Notes: generated by a model from the sequence alone, not told the origin. Counted from the first letter of the stretch, positions 1 through 7,439 are shown. The stretch: 64,000 nt of DNA from Allomuricauda sp. CAU 1633 (GCF_017313225.1 NZ_JAFLNE010000001.1:1-64000), one strand, 5' to 3'. Program-made: numbers and translations.

Positions 1-109
1 TATTTAACAGCTGACTTTGTTCTATCATCTTGGAGGATGAATTTTGTGATTTACCAATGTTACACGCTGTAAAAAATATAATCAGGATTAAATAGTATAT
101 TTTCTTCAT
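1..109 (-). CDS. Partial lipoprotein, N-terminus only
   Basis: An open frame starts at the ATG at 107-109 and runs leftward off the window edge, giving 36 visible residues. It begins MKKIYYLILIIFFTACN, a type II signal peptide with a lipobox (FTAC), so the product should be an outer- or inner-membrane lipoprotein. The start lies 8 nt from a copy of the 18-bp junction motif at 118-135, as for the neighbouring array genes. The function cannot be seen from the fragment. Confidence 0.6.
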   Translation of the reverse strand, partial: MKKIYYLILIIFFTACNIGKSQNSSSKMIEQSQLLN

Positions 110-117
110 CTAGAGTA

Positions 118-135
118 ATCGTTATTTTGAACTTT
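118..135 (-). repeat. Array junction motif, copy 1
   Basis: ATCGTTATTTTGAACTTT on the + strand, two differences from the consensus ATCGTTTATTTGAACTTT. It lies 8 nt from the stop of the gene at 144-641 and 8 nt from the start of the partial lipoprotein. Confidence 0.75.
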
Positions 136-143
136 ATTAATCC

Positions 144-641
144 TTAGTTCTTATCCAAAAACTTTTCAATCGGTAAATAAGGCATTTTATGCCAAACGTA
201 TTTCTCCTGTAAGTTCCATTCATTTATGTTACTAATTGGGAGTTTAAATTTTTCAACTATTTTTTGCATATCCGAATTACAATCGAACAACATAACGCTA
301 TCATTTCGAATGATAAAACATTTGTTGCTTTCAGGTAATTTTTGAAAGAAATCACCTTGACGTATTTGTTCATTGACCTCACAATCATGACCAATAGAAA
401 CGGTGGCTGTATCCTTTTTGAATGAGATATATTTTCTATTTGAATTTACAAACTCAATCGATAGACCACAACCTTTCCAGAGTTCCTTGTTTTTAATAAC
501 ACCAGCTCTTTGAATTTGGTACTCTTCGAAATAATAATCTTTCATGGATGGATTATCCCATGGTCGACCTAATATGAAAAGGAACACAAGAAACAGAATT
601 GGAAGTGCAACCAAAATTTTTATTCCTGGTATTTTAGTCAT
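144..641 (-). CDS. Hypothetical single-pass membrane-anchored protein
   Basis: A 165-residue protein with one N-terminal hydrophobic segment at residues about 8-25 (ILVALPILFLVFLFILG) and a polar remainder of about 140 residues, most likely facing the periplasm. Cysteines in the polar part (GCGLS, GHDCE, KCFII, FDCNS) may pair. I recognise no family. It sits between two copies of the junction motif and is read in the same direction as all other array genes. The ATG at 639-641 is the first in frame and gives a sensible membrane anchor. Confidence 0.6.
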   Translation of the reverse strand: MTKIPGIKILVALPILFLVFLFILGRPWDNPSMKDYYFEEYQIQRAGVIKNKELWKGCGLSIEFVNSNRKYISFKKDTATVSIGHDCEVNEQIRQGDFFQKLPESNKCFIIRNDSVMLFDCNSDMQKIVEKFKLPISNINEWNLQEKYVWHKMPYLPIEKFLDKN

Positions 642-672
642 GTTATGTTGATCTTGCTTTCTGGATTTACGA

Positions 673-690
673 ATCGTTTATTTGAACTTT
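673..690 (-). repeat. Array junction motif, copy 2
   Basis: Perfect ATCGTTTATTTGAACTTT. It begins 8 nt past the stop of the gene at 699-1592 and lies 31 nt upstream of the start at 641. Confidence 0.85.
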
Positions 691-698
691 TGATCAAA

Positions 699-1592
699 CT
701 ACCTACTGGGTGTCATTATCCCGTCTTGTGACTTGCCTAGTTTTAAATTAACAAGTATTTCATGCAATGTTTCTGTGGCAAGCCCATGAAGAACGAGTCT
801 GTAAGCTGCAGTATAGGTGGAAGTTGGCACCATAGGGTGTTTATTGTTCACAAGTCCCAAATGTCCAGGCGTACCAAGGATTTGTGTAGTGTAAATAGCA
901 ACCGTTTCGTCTAACTGGAGTGAATTTGAAGCCCTGACAAAATCGTTTACCGTTAGAAAAAGTTGATAGAAAGGTGTAAACAGTTCTATGGCAGACCTTA
1001 AATCCAGAATGTTTGTCCATCTACTCGGAAATTCGATATGGTTAAACTGATCCTCTGATATCATTTCCAAATTGAGGGATTCCTGTTTTTGTATGTTCAA
1101 CCCCTTGCTTTTGAGTTGGCTATTCAGGTTTATTACAAAATTGTACAGGTTAAGATCATGATTTAGGAATAGATCTTCCTTCACATCCTCGAAATCAAAT
1201 GGTTTAAGTGGGCTTGTTTTTACCTCTATACCCGATATATTCTTGGCTATGAACTCCAAAATTTCACTGCCTGCATGAAAATGCCTGAAAATGAGCAAAT
1301 TGGCGTCAGGATTCACGAAATTCTTCAACCCCCATGCTAAAATTTTGTGCAAAATACTGGAAGAGTTGAAAAGCTTCGGAAAGAAAAACTTAAAGGCATG
1401 AATGAAAAACATAGAGATTTTCGACCAAAGCTGGATAAACGGCAGAAGGTATCGCGTGGACCTACTGTTATTGTCCCTCATCAGGGCTTGCTTTGTTTTG
1501 TTGTTTATGGGAATACTGCTGTCCAGATACATTGCAAGCCAAGGGTTTGGGTCCCTTTGGTCGTGCTTTCCAATATCAAATTCATCGCTCAT
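699..1592 (-). CDS. Unrecognised partner of the ketosynthase fusion
   Basis: A 297-residue protein with no signal peptide but a hydrophobic, aromatic-rich stretch at about 47-75 (LLPFIQLWSKISMFFIHAFKFFF) suggesting membrane association. Several histidines (FRHFHAGSE near 103-109, FNHIEF, NKHPMV, LHGLATETLHE) are spread through the chain. I do not recognise the family. It starts only 9 nt after the stop of the ketosynthase/oxidase fusion at 1602-3452, and no junction motif separates the two, so they are probably co-transcribed and act in one pathway. This is the only motif-bounded interval with two intact genes. Confidence 0.6.
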   Translation of the reverse strand: MSDEFDIGKHDQRDPNPWLAMYLDSSIPINNKTKQALMRDNNSRSTRYLLPFIQLWSKISMFFIHAFKFFFPKLFNSSSILHKILAWGLKNFVNPDANLLIFRHFHAGSEILEFIAKNISGIEVKTSPLKPFDFEDVKEDLFLNHDLNLYNFVINLNSQLKSKGLNIQKQESLNLEMISEDQFNHIEFPSRWTNILDLRSAIELFTPFYQLFLTVNDFVRASNSLQLDETVAIYTTQILGTPGHLGLVNNKHPMVPTSTYTAAYRLVLHGLATETLHEILVNLKLGKSQDGIMTPSR

Positions 1593-1601
1593 ATGCTCAA
1601 T

Positions 1602-3452
1602 TTAGTAATTTCCCAGTTCTTTTAATTGCAAATGGTAAAGAAGAGCTGTGGTTTTGGCCGTCTTTGCTATTTTACCGGCTAGATCCAAATTCATAAGAGG
1701 ATGGTTCAAAGCTTCCTCAAGTCGATGGAAATGATTTTCATCCGCTACACCGTGATAGGTTAGAAATGATACTTGGGCGTTGCTCAAATTAAGCTGGTCC
1801 TGAATGAGTTCGCCCCAATAACCGGCTAAGCGCTTTCCTATTCCCTCAATGATGAACATGGCACCTAATAGGTCAATTGGGTTTGGTTTACTTGCTTGTT
1901 GAAACATAAAGGATGATAAAGCAATACTCCCGATGTTTTTTTCGCTATTCCTTATTTTTTCTAAGGGTTCTCCCAAGGCAACGTAATTCGATTCCAATAG
2001 CTGATAGTCTTTGTGTTCAGTTGCCGTATGCTTTATGAAAGCTGAACGCAGTTCAAATAAGTCAATATCAATGTTGGAGGCTGCCCTGGAGATCCATTGT
2101 GACCCATCGATTACCTGTTGTCTTAAATCTAGCAATAAAAGTTTATAATCGTCAAGGCCCAATGTCCCGTCATGTATTTTTCTGACTATGGGTACTTGTA
2201 GGAGTTGGGTTTCGAAATCAATCCATATTTGGCTAAGCTGTCTAACCAACCATTCTGAAGTTGGGTTTTTAATGATTTCAAGTTCTGGTGCTTCGACTTT
2301 TCTTATCGGATACTTCGTCAAACCATTTTTTTCATTCCCCACCACACTCAACTTCATAAACGATGTGATGAACCTTCCACTTTCGGGAACCATACAAAGA
2401 ATGGTCTGACCCGGCTTCAATTTTCCTGAATACATAAGCTCTTCCAACATTATGTAGATTGAAGCGGCACCTGTATTACCCTTGCTTATCAAATTACTGA
2501 ACCATTTTTCTTCCGGAATATACGCTCCGCCTTTTTCAAGAAGTTCCTGGATTGGTTTTTTGAAAAATTCAGAGGAATAATGGCAGCAAAGCCAATCTAC
2601 TTCCTCCGTAATAATTTTTCCGACATCAATTAATTCAAAGTAATGGGAGACGCCAACTTTCATGACTCTTTGAAGAAGACGAACATCCTGCTTTAAATTA
2701 ATTGCGCCTGCTTTTGATGCGGATTCATAATCGGGATAGTCAAGCCAACTGGAGATATTACCATTAGATGTGCCACTGGGGCCGACATACATACAGAGAG
2801 GGTGGTCATTGGCATATGATTTAATATCTATCCATTCGATTTTGAGGGATAGCCCATCAATATTTGGTTTGTTTTCCAATACCATAGCGCCAGCACCATC
2901 CGATAACATCCATCTAAGGAATTCAGTGTCAAAAGGAAGGGAGGTTTGTCCTTGGGCCTCAAACCTTGAAGCTTTGAACAATCTGCTGGCAAACTCACTT
3001 CCGATACAAAGTGCATTTTGCTTTTCATTGGCTTTTATTTGACAATAACCGCTTTTCAAGGCCATTATCCCACTTGCGCAAACACTTTGGAAATTTGCAA
3101 GTTCACACTTTGGGGCTCCGAGTGCTGCATGTACCATGCTTGCAAAACCAGGGACTGGGAGATCTCCTTGTGTTGTCCCTGTGGATATCATCTGAATGTG
3201 GTCATCTAAAACAGAGCTTCGTCGAAGGGCAGTCTTTGAAGCCATCGCCGCCATTTCGGCATTGGAATGTGTACTTTTCTGTTTCTTGTCAAGGGCATAA
3301 TACCTATGCTTAATTCCATTTTGCTGCAGTATTTTGGTTTTTAAAGTACTGGGCGCCCCATTAATCTCACCCAAATACTCCTCCATTTCATGATTTGGTA
3401 TAGCCTCGTTAGGGAGAAAGGCTCCCAAAGCATTGATATATACATCACTCAT
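1602..3452 (-). CDS. Ketoacyl-ACP synthase III-like / HDO-like diiron oxidase fusion
   Basis: 616 residues in two parts. Residues 1-370 form a KAS III/DarB-StlD-like thiolase fold with the full Cys-His-Asn triad: Cys125 in SVCASG, His291 in CCHYSS and Asn326 in GNTGAAS. Such enzymes perform Claisen condensation of acyl thioesters. Residues about 395-616 are all-helical and resemble the heme-oxygenase-like / iron-containing redox enzyme superfamily, with candidate ligands His475, Glu479, His480, Glu536, His567, Asp571 and His574. Known members of that superfamily (e.g. UndA, SznF) carry out oxidative chemistry on acyl or amino substrates. The fusion suggests that a condensed acyl chain is passed directly to an oxidase. 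The product is unknown. It is by far the largest gene of the array. Confidence 0.75.
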   Translation of the reverse strand: MSDVYINALGAFLPNEAIPNHEMEEYLGEINGAPSTLKTKILQQNGIKHRYYALDKKQKSTHSNAEMAAMASKTALRRSSVLDDHIQMISTGTTQGDLPVPGFASMVHAALGAPKCELANFQSVCASGIMALKSGYCQIKANEKQNALCIGSEFASRLFKASRFEAQGQTSLPFDTEFLRWMLSDGAGAMVLENKPNIDGLSLKIEWIDIKSYANDHPLCMYVGPSGTSNGNISSWLDYPDYESASKAGAINLKQDVRLLQRVMKVGVSHYFELIDVGKIITEEVDWLCCHYSSEFFKKPIQELLEKGGAYIPEEKWFSNLISKGNTGAASIYIMLEELMYSGKLKPGQTILCMVPESGRFITSFMKLSVVGNEKNGLTKYPIRKVEAPELEIIKNPTSEWLVRQLSQIWIDFETQLLQVPIVRKIHDGTLGLDDYKLLLLDLRQQVIDGSQWISRAASNIDIDLFELRSAFIKHTATEHKDYQLLESNYVALGEPLEKIRNSEKNIGSIALSSFMFQQASKPNPIDLLGAMFIIEGIGKRLAGYWGELIQDQLNLSNAQVSFLTYHGVADENHFHRLEEALNHPLMNLDLAGKIAKTAKTTALLYHLQLKELGNY

Positions 3453-3518
3453 ATTAAACAGCCTTCTTTTATTGCCGGTTTACAATATATATTTACCCGC
3501 AATAGAATTGAGGGTCTG

Positions 3519-3536
3519 ATCGTTTATTTGAACTTT
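3519..3536 (-). repeat. Array junction motif, copy 3
   Basis: Perfect consensus. It lies 12 nt past the stop at 3549 and 66 nt upstream of the ketosynthase start at 3452. Confidence 0.85.
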
Positions 3537-3548
3537 CTATTTCTAAAA

Positions 3549-3797
3549 TCACCAAATCCAATCTATTAGGAAGCCTAATGCAATCATAAATATTATTGCC
3601 ACAAACCCATTATTGAATAGATGGTGTCTGTCATAATAATCCTTTGATTTTTTTGGTCCCCACAAGTATTCTTTATAAGTGAATTTAGGTTTATTCAAAA
3701 TAGTTCTCCAGACAGATCCATAAATCCAGCGTAAAGTACCTCCAATGACATTCACTATTAAATGAAATAGAGTGTATCCAATAACTTCATCTATCAT
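3549..3797 (-). CDS. Small membrane protein
   Basis: 82 residues with two hydrophobic stretches, one at the N-terminus (about 5-22) and one at the C-terminus (about 63-80, FVAIIFMIALGFLIDWIW), separated by a basic, aromatic polar loop. No family is recognised. The ATG at 3795-3797 lies 5 nt from a junction motif. The size and topology match several other products of this array. Confidence 0.55.
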   Translation of the reverse strand: MIDEVIGYTLFHLIVNVIGGTLRWIYGSVWRTILNKPKFTYKEYLWGPKKSKDYYDRHHLFNNGFVAIIFMIALGFLIDWIW

Positions 3798-3802
3798 ATG
3801 AA

Positions 3803-3820
3803 ATCGTTTATTTGAACTTA
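3803..3820 (-). repeat. Array junction motif, copy 4
   Basis: ATCGTTTATTTGAACTTA, one difference. It overlaps the stop codon of the gene at 3818-4213 and lies 5 nt from the start at 3797. Confidence 0.85.
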
Positions 3821-4213
3821 TCTATTAAGAATTGAATCTCTGTAATCAATCCATTTTTGTAAATCTCCTTTCGACTTTTCAACATCAAAGAAGAAAGGAC
3901 TAGAACCATCTGACGCTTTTAATTTAAGGCTGCTCAAAATATTTCCGATACATGGCATCGCAAGTTCATTTCCTCTTATATGCATTACGAAACTATTGAA
4001 ATCCTCAGATTCACCCATATTAAACTCAATTGAGAATTGTCCGTTCTCCAATATCCCCCATGATGGATTTGAAAAATCTACCGTAGGTTCAACTGTCTTG
4101 ATCTTATCAATGATTTCTGACCTCATACCAATTGATTTTGGTTCAAAGTCATCGGCAATCTCATCCAAAGAATCAAAATCCCCCCAATCTTGCACGAACA
4201 AATCCCAACTCAT
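3818..4213 (-). CDS. Conserved small cytosolic protein, immunity-like
   Basis: 131 residues beginning MSWDLFVQDWGDF, with internal ADDFEPKSIG, FSNPSWGILE and FSIEFNMGE. I recognise this pattern as a widespread conserved hypothetical family whose members start MSWDvFVQD; I know no proven function. It is acidic, soluble and of a size usual for immunity proteins of polymorphic toxins (inference from context). The frame stays open upstream to 4315, but that extension would run into the neighbouring gene and across the junction motif at 4223-4240, so the ATG at 4211-4213 is preferred. Confidence 0.7.
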   Translation of the reverse strand: MSWDLFVQDWGDFDSLDEIADDFEPKSIGMRSEIIDKIKTVEPTVDFSNPSWGILENGQFSIEFNMGESEDFNSFVMHIRGNELAMPCIGNILSSLKLKASDGSSPFFFDVEKSKGDLQKWIDYRDSILNR

Positions 4214-4222
4214 TTTGACACT

Positions 4223-4240
4223 ATCGTTTATTTGAACTTT
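4223..4240 (-). repeat. Array junction motif, copy 5
   Basis: Perfect consensus. It lies 2 nt past the stop at 4243 and 9 nt from the chosen start at 4213, and it supports that start choice. Confidence 0.85.
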
Positions 4241-4242
4241 AT

Positions 4243-4659
4243 TTAAAACCATCCTATAAAATATACCAAACCAACTACAGCCAAAAACAAGACGAATATT
4301 ATTAGTGCTAAACATCCCAAACCAAATAATTTATCCTTCCATGAATCTTTTAAGGGTTTCTCAATATTAATTTCAGATTTGAATTTTCGGGTAATTTGAA
4401 AATAATCAAATGGATTGTTTTCTTGGCTCTGGACCCATTCAAAATTTGGATGGTACATTTCAGTATCCCCTTCATTAAAGGTTCTTAGTTCTATTTCTTT
4501 TGCAGCTTTCAAAAGTTCTACAGAATACAATAGTAGCCCATCCTTATTTCCCTTTGCATACCCAAAATCTTCATTAAATGAATAATCAAAGTACGCATTT
4601 TGTCTGGAGCTCTTTGACTCTATTTCTTCTATTAATTTCTCAAGCTCTGGGTTGGTCAA
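4243..4659 (-). CDS. Hypothetical tail-anchored membrane protein
   Basis: 138 residues with a charged, probably cytosolic N-terminal domain and a single strongly hydrophobic C-terminal segment at about 112-135 (LFGLGCLALIIFVLFLAVVG). The start is a TTG at 4657-4659: a stop lies three codons further upstream and no ATG occurs before the middle of the protein. The start is therefore the least certain part. No family is recognised. A diverged junction motif lies 28 nt upstream. Confidence 0.5.
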   Translation of the reverse strand: MTNPELEKLIEEIESKSSRQNAYFDYSFNEDFGYAKGNKDGLLLYSVELLKAAKEIELRTFNEGDTEMYHPNFEWVQSQENNPFDYFQITRKFKSEINIEKPLKDSWKDKLFGLGCLALIIFVLFLAVVGLVYFIGWF

Positions 4660-4687
4660 AACTTTATTTATTTGGTCTTAATTGTGA

Positions 4688-4705
4688 ATCGATTATTTAA
4701 ACTTT
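4688..4705 (-). repeat. Array junction motif, copy 6
   Basis: ATCGATTATTTAAACTTT, two differences. It overlaps the terminal TAA (4704-4706) of the interrupted TIMP-like gene. Confidence 0.7.
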
Positions 4706-5210
4706 ATAGTTTTATACGGTCCCTTCTCCTTCTCAAGGCATAAATTTCATCTGCCAAATCCATTCTACGCTCTTTCCACAATTCTGAGTATAATTTATCT
4801 TCAGTCATGTTGCCTTTATCTTTAGCTTCCTTTTTTTCAGAATTTGATGGAGGAGCGGTTGGTTTACCAAAAGCTCTGCTTAATCCTCAGATGTTCATTT
4901 TCAAGAATTCATTTTCCATTCGTCCATAGACGAGCCAAAAGCCCTCTTCCTCAACATAAGGCTGGCAAGATTTCCAATTTTTTCCGATATAGATATTGTC
5001 TTGTAGGTCCCCACCATCCAATGATTCTATTACCCTTATTTTGTAAGTCAGGTCACTATTTATTTCAATGATTTCCCCAATAAAAATACATTCAGAAATC
5101 TCAATTTCCTTTGTTTGAAGTTCAGCCAAACTTTTAAATCCACAATCACACGCAAAAGTATATTGGGTCAATATCGATAAAAATGTGAATGTCCAGATTG
5201 ATTTCTTCAT
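4704..5210 (-). pseudogene. Secreted TIMP-like (CxC) protein interrupted by an in-frame TGA
   Basis: From the ATG at 5208-5210 the frame encodes a signal peptide followed at once by CDCGFKSL (Cys21, Cys23), then SECIFIGEI and a beta-rich segment, like the N-terminal OB-fold of TIMP/netrin domains. The frame stops at TGA 4887-4889 after residue 107. The same frame then stays open for 60 more codons (GLSRAFGKP ... LYSELWKERR ... RRRRDRIKL) to TAA at 4704-4706, which abuts a junction motif. As I recall the flavobacterial family, a Cys is expected exactly where the TGA falls (NI-C-GL). A Cys-to-TGA nonsense change in a protein of about 168 residues is the simplest reading. A separate 34-residue gene from the ATG at 4808 is less likely. 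Confidence 0.6.
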
Positions 5211-5226
5211 CGTTTATTTGAACTCA
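5209..5226 (-). repeat. Array junction motif, copy 7
   Basis: ATCGTTTATTTGAACTCA, two differences. It includes two bases of the ATG at 5210 and lies 5 nt past the stop at 5232. Confidence 0.85.
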
Positions 5227-5231
5227 GCTAT

Positions 5232-5552
5232 TTAAATACCCACTATTTTCATTTTCCAGAAATAGATAATCAAGGTTATAATTCCAACTACAATTGTCAC
5301 CATACTTTTTTTAAAACCTTTTGCCAACAGCATTAATGACAGCCCTAAGACCAGAATAATGCCTCCAAGGTAGATAGGTTGATACAGTTCAGTCAAAATT
5401 GATTTTTGACTGTCCAATCCATCTAGTATATGAGTGGAAGTATCGTCCAAAACATAGAATACGCCTAAAAGCATAAAAAGAACCCAACCAATGAATACGT
5501 TTGCAATTACTGAAATCCAATTCTCTATTAAGTAATTTTTTAGCCGATTCAT
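5232..5552 (-). CDS. Small three-helix membrane protein
   Basis: 106 residues with three hydrophobic segments at about 13-35, 60-77 and 83-102. The short loop between the first two is acidic (LDDTSTHILDGLD). No recognised family and no catalytic motif. The ATG at 5550-5552 lies 4 nt from a junction motif. Expected location is the inner membrane. Confidence 0.55.
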   Translation of the reverse strand: MNRLKNYLIENWISVIANVFIGWVLFMLLGVFYVLDDTSTHILDGLDSQKSILTELYQPIYLGGIILVLGLSLMLLAKGFKKSMVTIVVGIITLIIYFWKMKIVGI

Positions 5553-5556
5553 TTAA

Positions 5557-5574
5557 ATCCGTTATTTGAACTTT
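5557..5574 (-). repeat. Array junction motif, copy 8
   Basis: ATCCGTTATTTGAACTTT, two differences. It lies 4 nt from the start at 5552 and 18 nt past the stop at 5593. Confidence 0.8.
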
Positions 5575-5592
5575 TTATATAAAAATCAACAT

Positions 5593-5841
5593 TCACCATT
5601 CAAAAAATTTAATATAAGGCCAACCATATTTTACTGCTAAACTTGTGTATATTAAGGTCAAACCAAGTATTAACAATATAATAAAAAGTGGTAATTCATA
5701 ATACTTTGTGATCCAATAGGAATAATCAGAGTTTGGGTCTTCATTATATTCGGAATAAAGTTTTTTAGTATCCTTTTGAAAAAAAGCGAATGAAATTATT
5801 CCAATACTAGCTATAATGGTTAATACGATTCCTTCTTTCAT
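5593..5841 (-). CDS. Small two-helix membrane protein
   Basis: 82 residues with an N-terminal hydrophobic helix (about 5-20), a polar tyrosine-rich loop (YSEYNEDPNSDYSYWITKYY) and a second helix (about 50-70). The ATG at 5839-5841 lies partly inside a junction motif, so translation begins at the motif itself. Function unknown. Confidence 0.55.
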   Translation of the reverse strand: MKEGIVLTIIASIGIISFAFFQKDTKKLYSEYNEDPNSDYSYWITKYYELPLFIILLILGLTLIYTSLAVKYGWPYIKFFEW

Positions 5842-5857
5842 CGTTTGTTTGAACTTT
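5840..5857 (-). repeat. Array junction motif, copy 9
   Basis: ATCGTTTGTTTGAACTTT, one difference. It contains two bases of the ATG at 5841. The distance to the stop at 5900 (42 nt) is the longest among the intact junctions. Confidence 0.85.
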
Positions 5858-5899
5858 TATATCCCAAGCACTTCAAAAGTGCACTCACTTAGGGGCATT

Positions 5900-6319
5900 T
5901 TACTTTTTAAACTCTGATGGGCTCTCTACAAATTCTAATTCTGACATCTCACAAACTCCGTATGAACCATCTAAATATTTAACCCCCACGATGTGTTGTT
6001 CTCCAATCATTTCAGCTTGAATAACTATAACAGGGGTTTTCTTATTTGTCTCAACATCAACTTGAAAAGCTAATGAAGGAAGCTGAATATCTAAAGGTTT
6101 ATGATCCTTCCCTTGACTGTCAATAATAAAAGTTGCAGAGCCAGCATTGACATCCATTTCCGTTGCTAATCGTCCTGATACATGAGGTGTTTCCATCCAA
6201 TTTTCTAAATCAACCTTATCCAAGATAGTTGTTTGCGAAACTATATTTGTTTTGTTTTCATTTTCTCTGCAACTCATTAAGAAAGCGCAAACAAGACCAA
6301 GCACTACTATATTCTTCAT
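5900..6319 (-). CDS. Hypothetical lipoprotein
   Basis: 139 residues with a type II signal peptide ending in the lipobox LMSC (Cys17). The mature part is polar, with a beta-rich look (SATFIIDSQGKDHKPLDIQL, VETNKKTPVIVIQAEMIGEQ). No family is recognised. The ATG at 6317-6319 overlaps a junction motif. It is most likely attached to the outer or inner membrane facing the periplasm. Confidence 0.6.
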   Translation of the reverse strand: MKNIVVLGLVCAFLMSCRENENKTNIVSQTTILDKVDLENWMETPHVSGRLATEMDVNAGSATFIIDSQGKDHKPLDIQLPSLAFQVDVETNKKTPVIVIQAEMIGEQHIVGVKYLDGSYGVCEMSELEFVESPSEFKK

Positions 6320-6335
6320 CGTTTAATTGAACTTT
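6318..6335 (-). repeat. Array junction motif, copy 10
   Basis: ATCGTTTAATTGAACTTT, one difference. It overlaps both the start codon at 6319 and the last base of the stop codon at 6335, so the motif is the entire intergenic region. Confidence 0.85.
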
Positions 6336-6772
6336 TAATTTTTCGAATTCTTGTTTGAAAGAGATTTTATCTTGTCTATGAAGGTAATTACCAACCCCAT
6401 TAAAACTAGTAAAGTTCCGTATAAAATGTCGTTTGAATTTTTGTATTCATTTATAAAGACAATTTTATTCCTTTTCAAATTTGTTAATACATCAACACTT
6501 TCCTTTCCAAAAACCTGTTCACAAATAAGTCGATTCCCGTTTTTCACAAAAACCATTCCATTGAATTCCAATTTGTAATAGCCCCCTCGTCTCCCTAAAT
6601 CATCACAATCCAATGGTGTCTCAAGAACCTTTGCAGATACAATCCTATTTTCCTCGGTTATTTTCTTTTTGATTACTCCATTCCTAATCACTAACAAGGA
6701 AACAAGAACCATAAAAAGTCCACCAATTTTTAAACCATACTTATTGAGAAATGTGTGTGATTTTGATTTCAA
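6335..6772 (-). CDS. Hypothetical two-helix membrane protein
   Basis: 145 residues: one hydrophobic helix near the N-terminus (about 15-30), a polar central domain of about 80 residues with paired cysteines (LDCDDLG, RLICEQ), and a second helix (about 115-133) before a basic tail. This topology would place the central domain in the periplasm. No family is recognised. The start lies 37 nt from the nearest motif. Confidence 0.55.
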   Translation of the reverse strand: MKSKSHTFLNKYGLKIGGLFMVLVSLLVIRNGVIKKKITEENRIVSAKVLETPLDCDDLGRRGGYYKLEFNGMVFVKNGNRLICEQVFGKESVDVLTNLKRNKIVFINEYKNSNDILYGTLLVLMGLVITFIDKIKSLSNKNSKN

Positions 6773-6809
6773 GTCAGTGTTATAAAAATAAGTTTGAAAG
6801 GCTATTTGA

Positions 6810-6827
6810 ATCGTTTATTTGAACCTA
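6810..6827 (-). repeat. Array junction motif, copy 11
   Basis: ATCGTTTATTTGAACCTA, two differences. It ends directly against the stop codon at 6828-6830. Confidence 0.85.
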
Positions 6828-7028
6828 TCATTTTTTCTTTGTTTTTTTCAAGCCTAGATAACTAGCAAAGTTTATAATTGCAATAAGCAAACATACCATT
6901 CTTACTATTTGAATGTCAATCGGCAATCCTCTGTAATAAAAGGGTCCTGACTGGAAATGAAGCCCAATAAAAACTAATGTGAAAACAATTCCAAGAATCA
7001 AGAAATGGTTCCAGTTTTCGCTTTTCAT
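6828..7028 (-). CDS. Small two-helix membrane protein
   Basis: 66 residues with two hydrophobic helices (about 8-24 and 42-60) and a short loop (QSGPFYYRGLPIDIQ), ending in a lysine-rich tail. Unrecognised. The ATG at 7026-7028 directly follows the decayed sequence at 7029-7170. Confidence 0.5.
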   Translation of the reverse strand: MKSENWNHFLILGIVFTLVFIGLHFQSGPFYYRGLPIDIQIVRMVCLLIAIINFASYLGLKKTKKK

Positions 7029-7170
7029 TTATGCCAAGAGCTTTTCAATTTTTTCACAATGAATGTCTACTTGTTCAAATCGTTTAAATAGACTTTTGCA
7101 TTTTTGATTTAGCCTTTCCCAAAGCTTCACGAAATTCCTTTAATTTCGGATGAACATCCCTTCTTTCTCA
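7029..7170 (-). pseudogene. Decayed coding remnant
   Basis: The minus strand here has two protein-like stretches in different frames and no intact start. One reads RDVHPKLKEFREALGKAKSK and ends at a TAA. The other, one base out of frame, reads LFKRFEQVDIHCEKIEKLLA and ends in TAA next to the gene at 6828-7028. Joined by a frameshift they give a plausible charged helical C-terminus. A diverged junction motif (7079-7096) lies within the break. This looks like the remains of one or two former array genes. Confidence 0.4.
7079..7096 (-). repeat. Array junction motif, diverged copy 12
   Basis: ATCGTTTAAATAGACTTT, four differences. It lies inside the decayed sequence at 7029-7170. Confidence 0.5.
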
Positions 7171-7401
7171 TTTGATTAGAGAATTAAAAACCTCTACGGC
7201 TTTATTTAGAACCCTTATTTCGTCCCGCACAGATTTTTCTTTACGATAGATAACTGCTAATCTCCTATATGGAAAACTTCCTACAAAATCTTCTGAAACA
7301 TTGGCTTCGTAAAGTGCTTTAGCTTCCTGGACCTTTCCTTCCTTTTCAAGTCGCTTCCCCATTAAATTTCTATCAACCTGTGTTTCGAAACTGCTCATCA
7401 T
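7168..7401 (-). CDS. Small TPR-like protein
   Basis: 77 residues from the ATG at 7399-7401 (a second ATG follows at once). The sequence EKEGKVQEAKALYEANV and FPYRRLAVIYRKEKSVRDEI matches the spacing of tetratricopeptide helices, so it probably forms about one and a half TPR repeats. The frame stays open upstream to 7434, but that extension would nearly touch the preceding gene. A gapped junction-like motif overlaps the start. Possible protein-protein adaptor; function unknown. Confidence 0.5.
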   Translation of the reverse strand: MMSSFETQVDRNLMGKRLEKEGKVQEAKALYEANVSEDFVGSFPYRRLAVIYRKEKSVRDEIRVLNKAVEVFNSLIK

Positions 7402-7413
7402 TATTTTAACTTT
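7397..7413 (-). repeat. Array junction motif, degenerate copy 13
   Basis: ATCATTATTTTAACTTT, one base short of the consensus. It overlaps the start codon region of the TPR-like gene and lies 26 nt past the stop at 7440. Confidence 0.35.
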
Positions 7414-7439
7414 ATCTAGATGTTTCAAGAACAAAAGTA

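Noticed and set aside
4704-4808. Independent 34-codon gene starting at the ATG at 4808
   Set aside because: The frame is continuous with the TIMP-like gene and lacks its own junction motif; it is better explained as the tail of the interrupted gene.
4887-4889. TGA read as selenocysteine
   Set aside because: A TGA at a Cys position invites this, but no downstream stem-loop of SECIS type is evident, the protein is a disulfide-type secreted domain, and Sec machinery is uncommon in this group.
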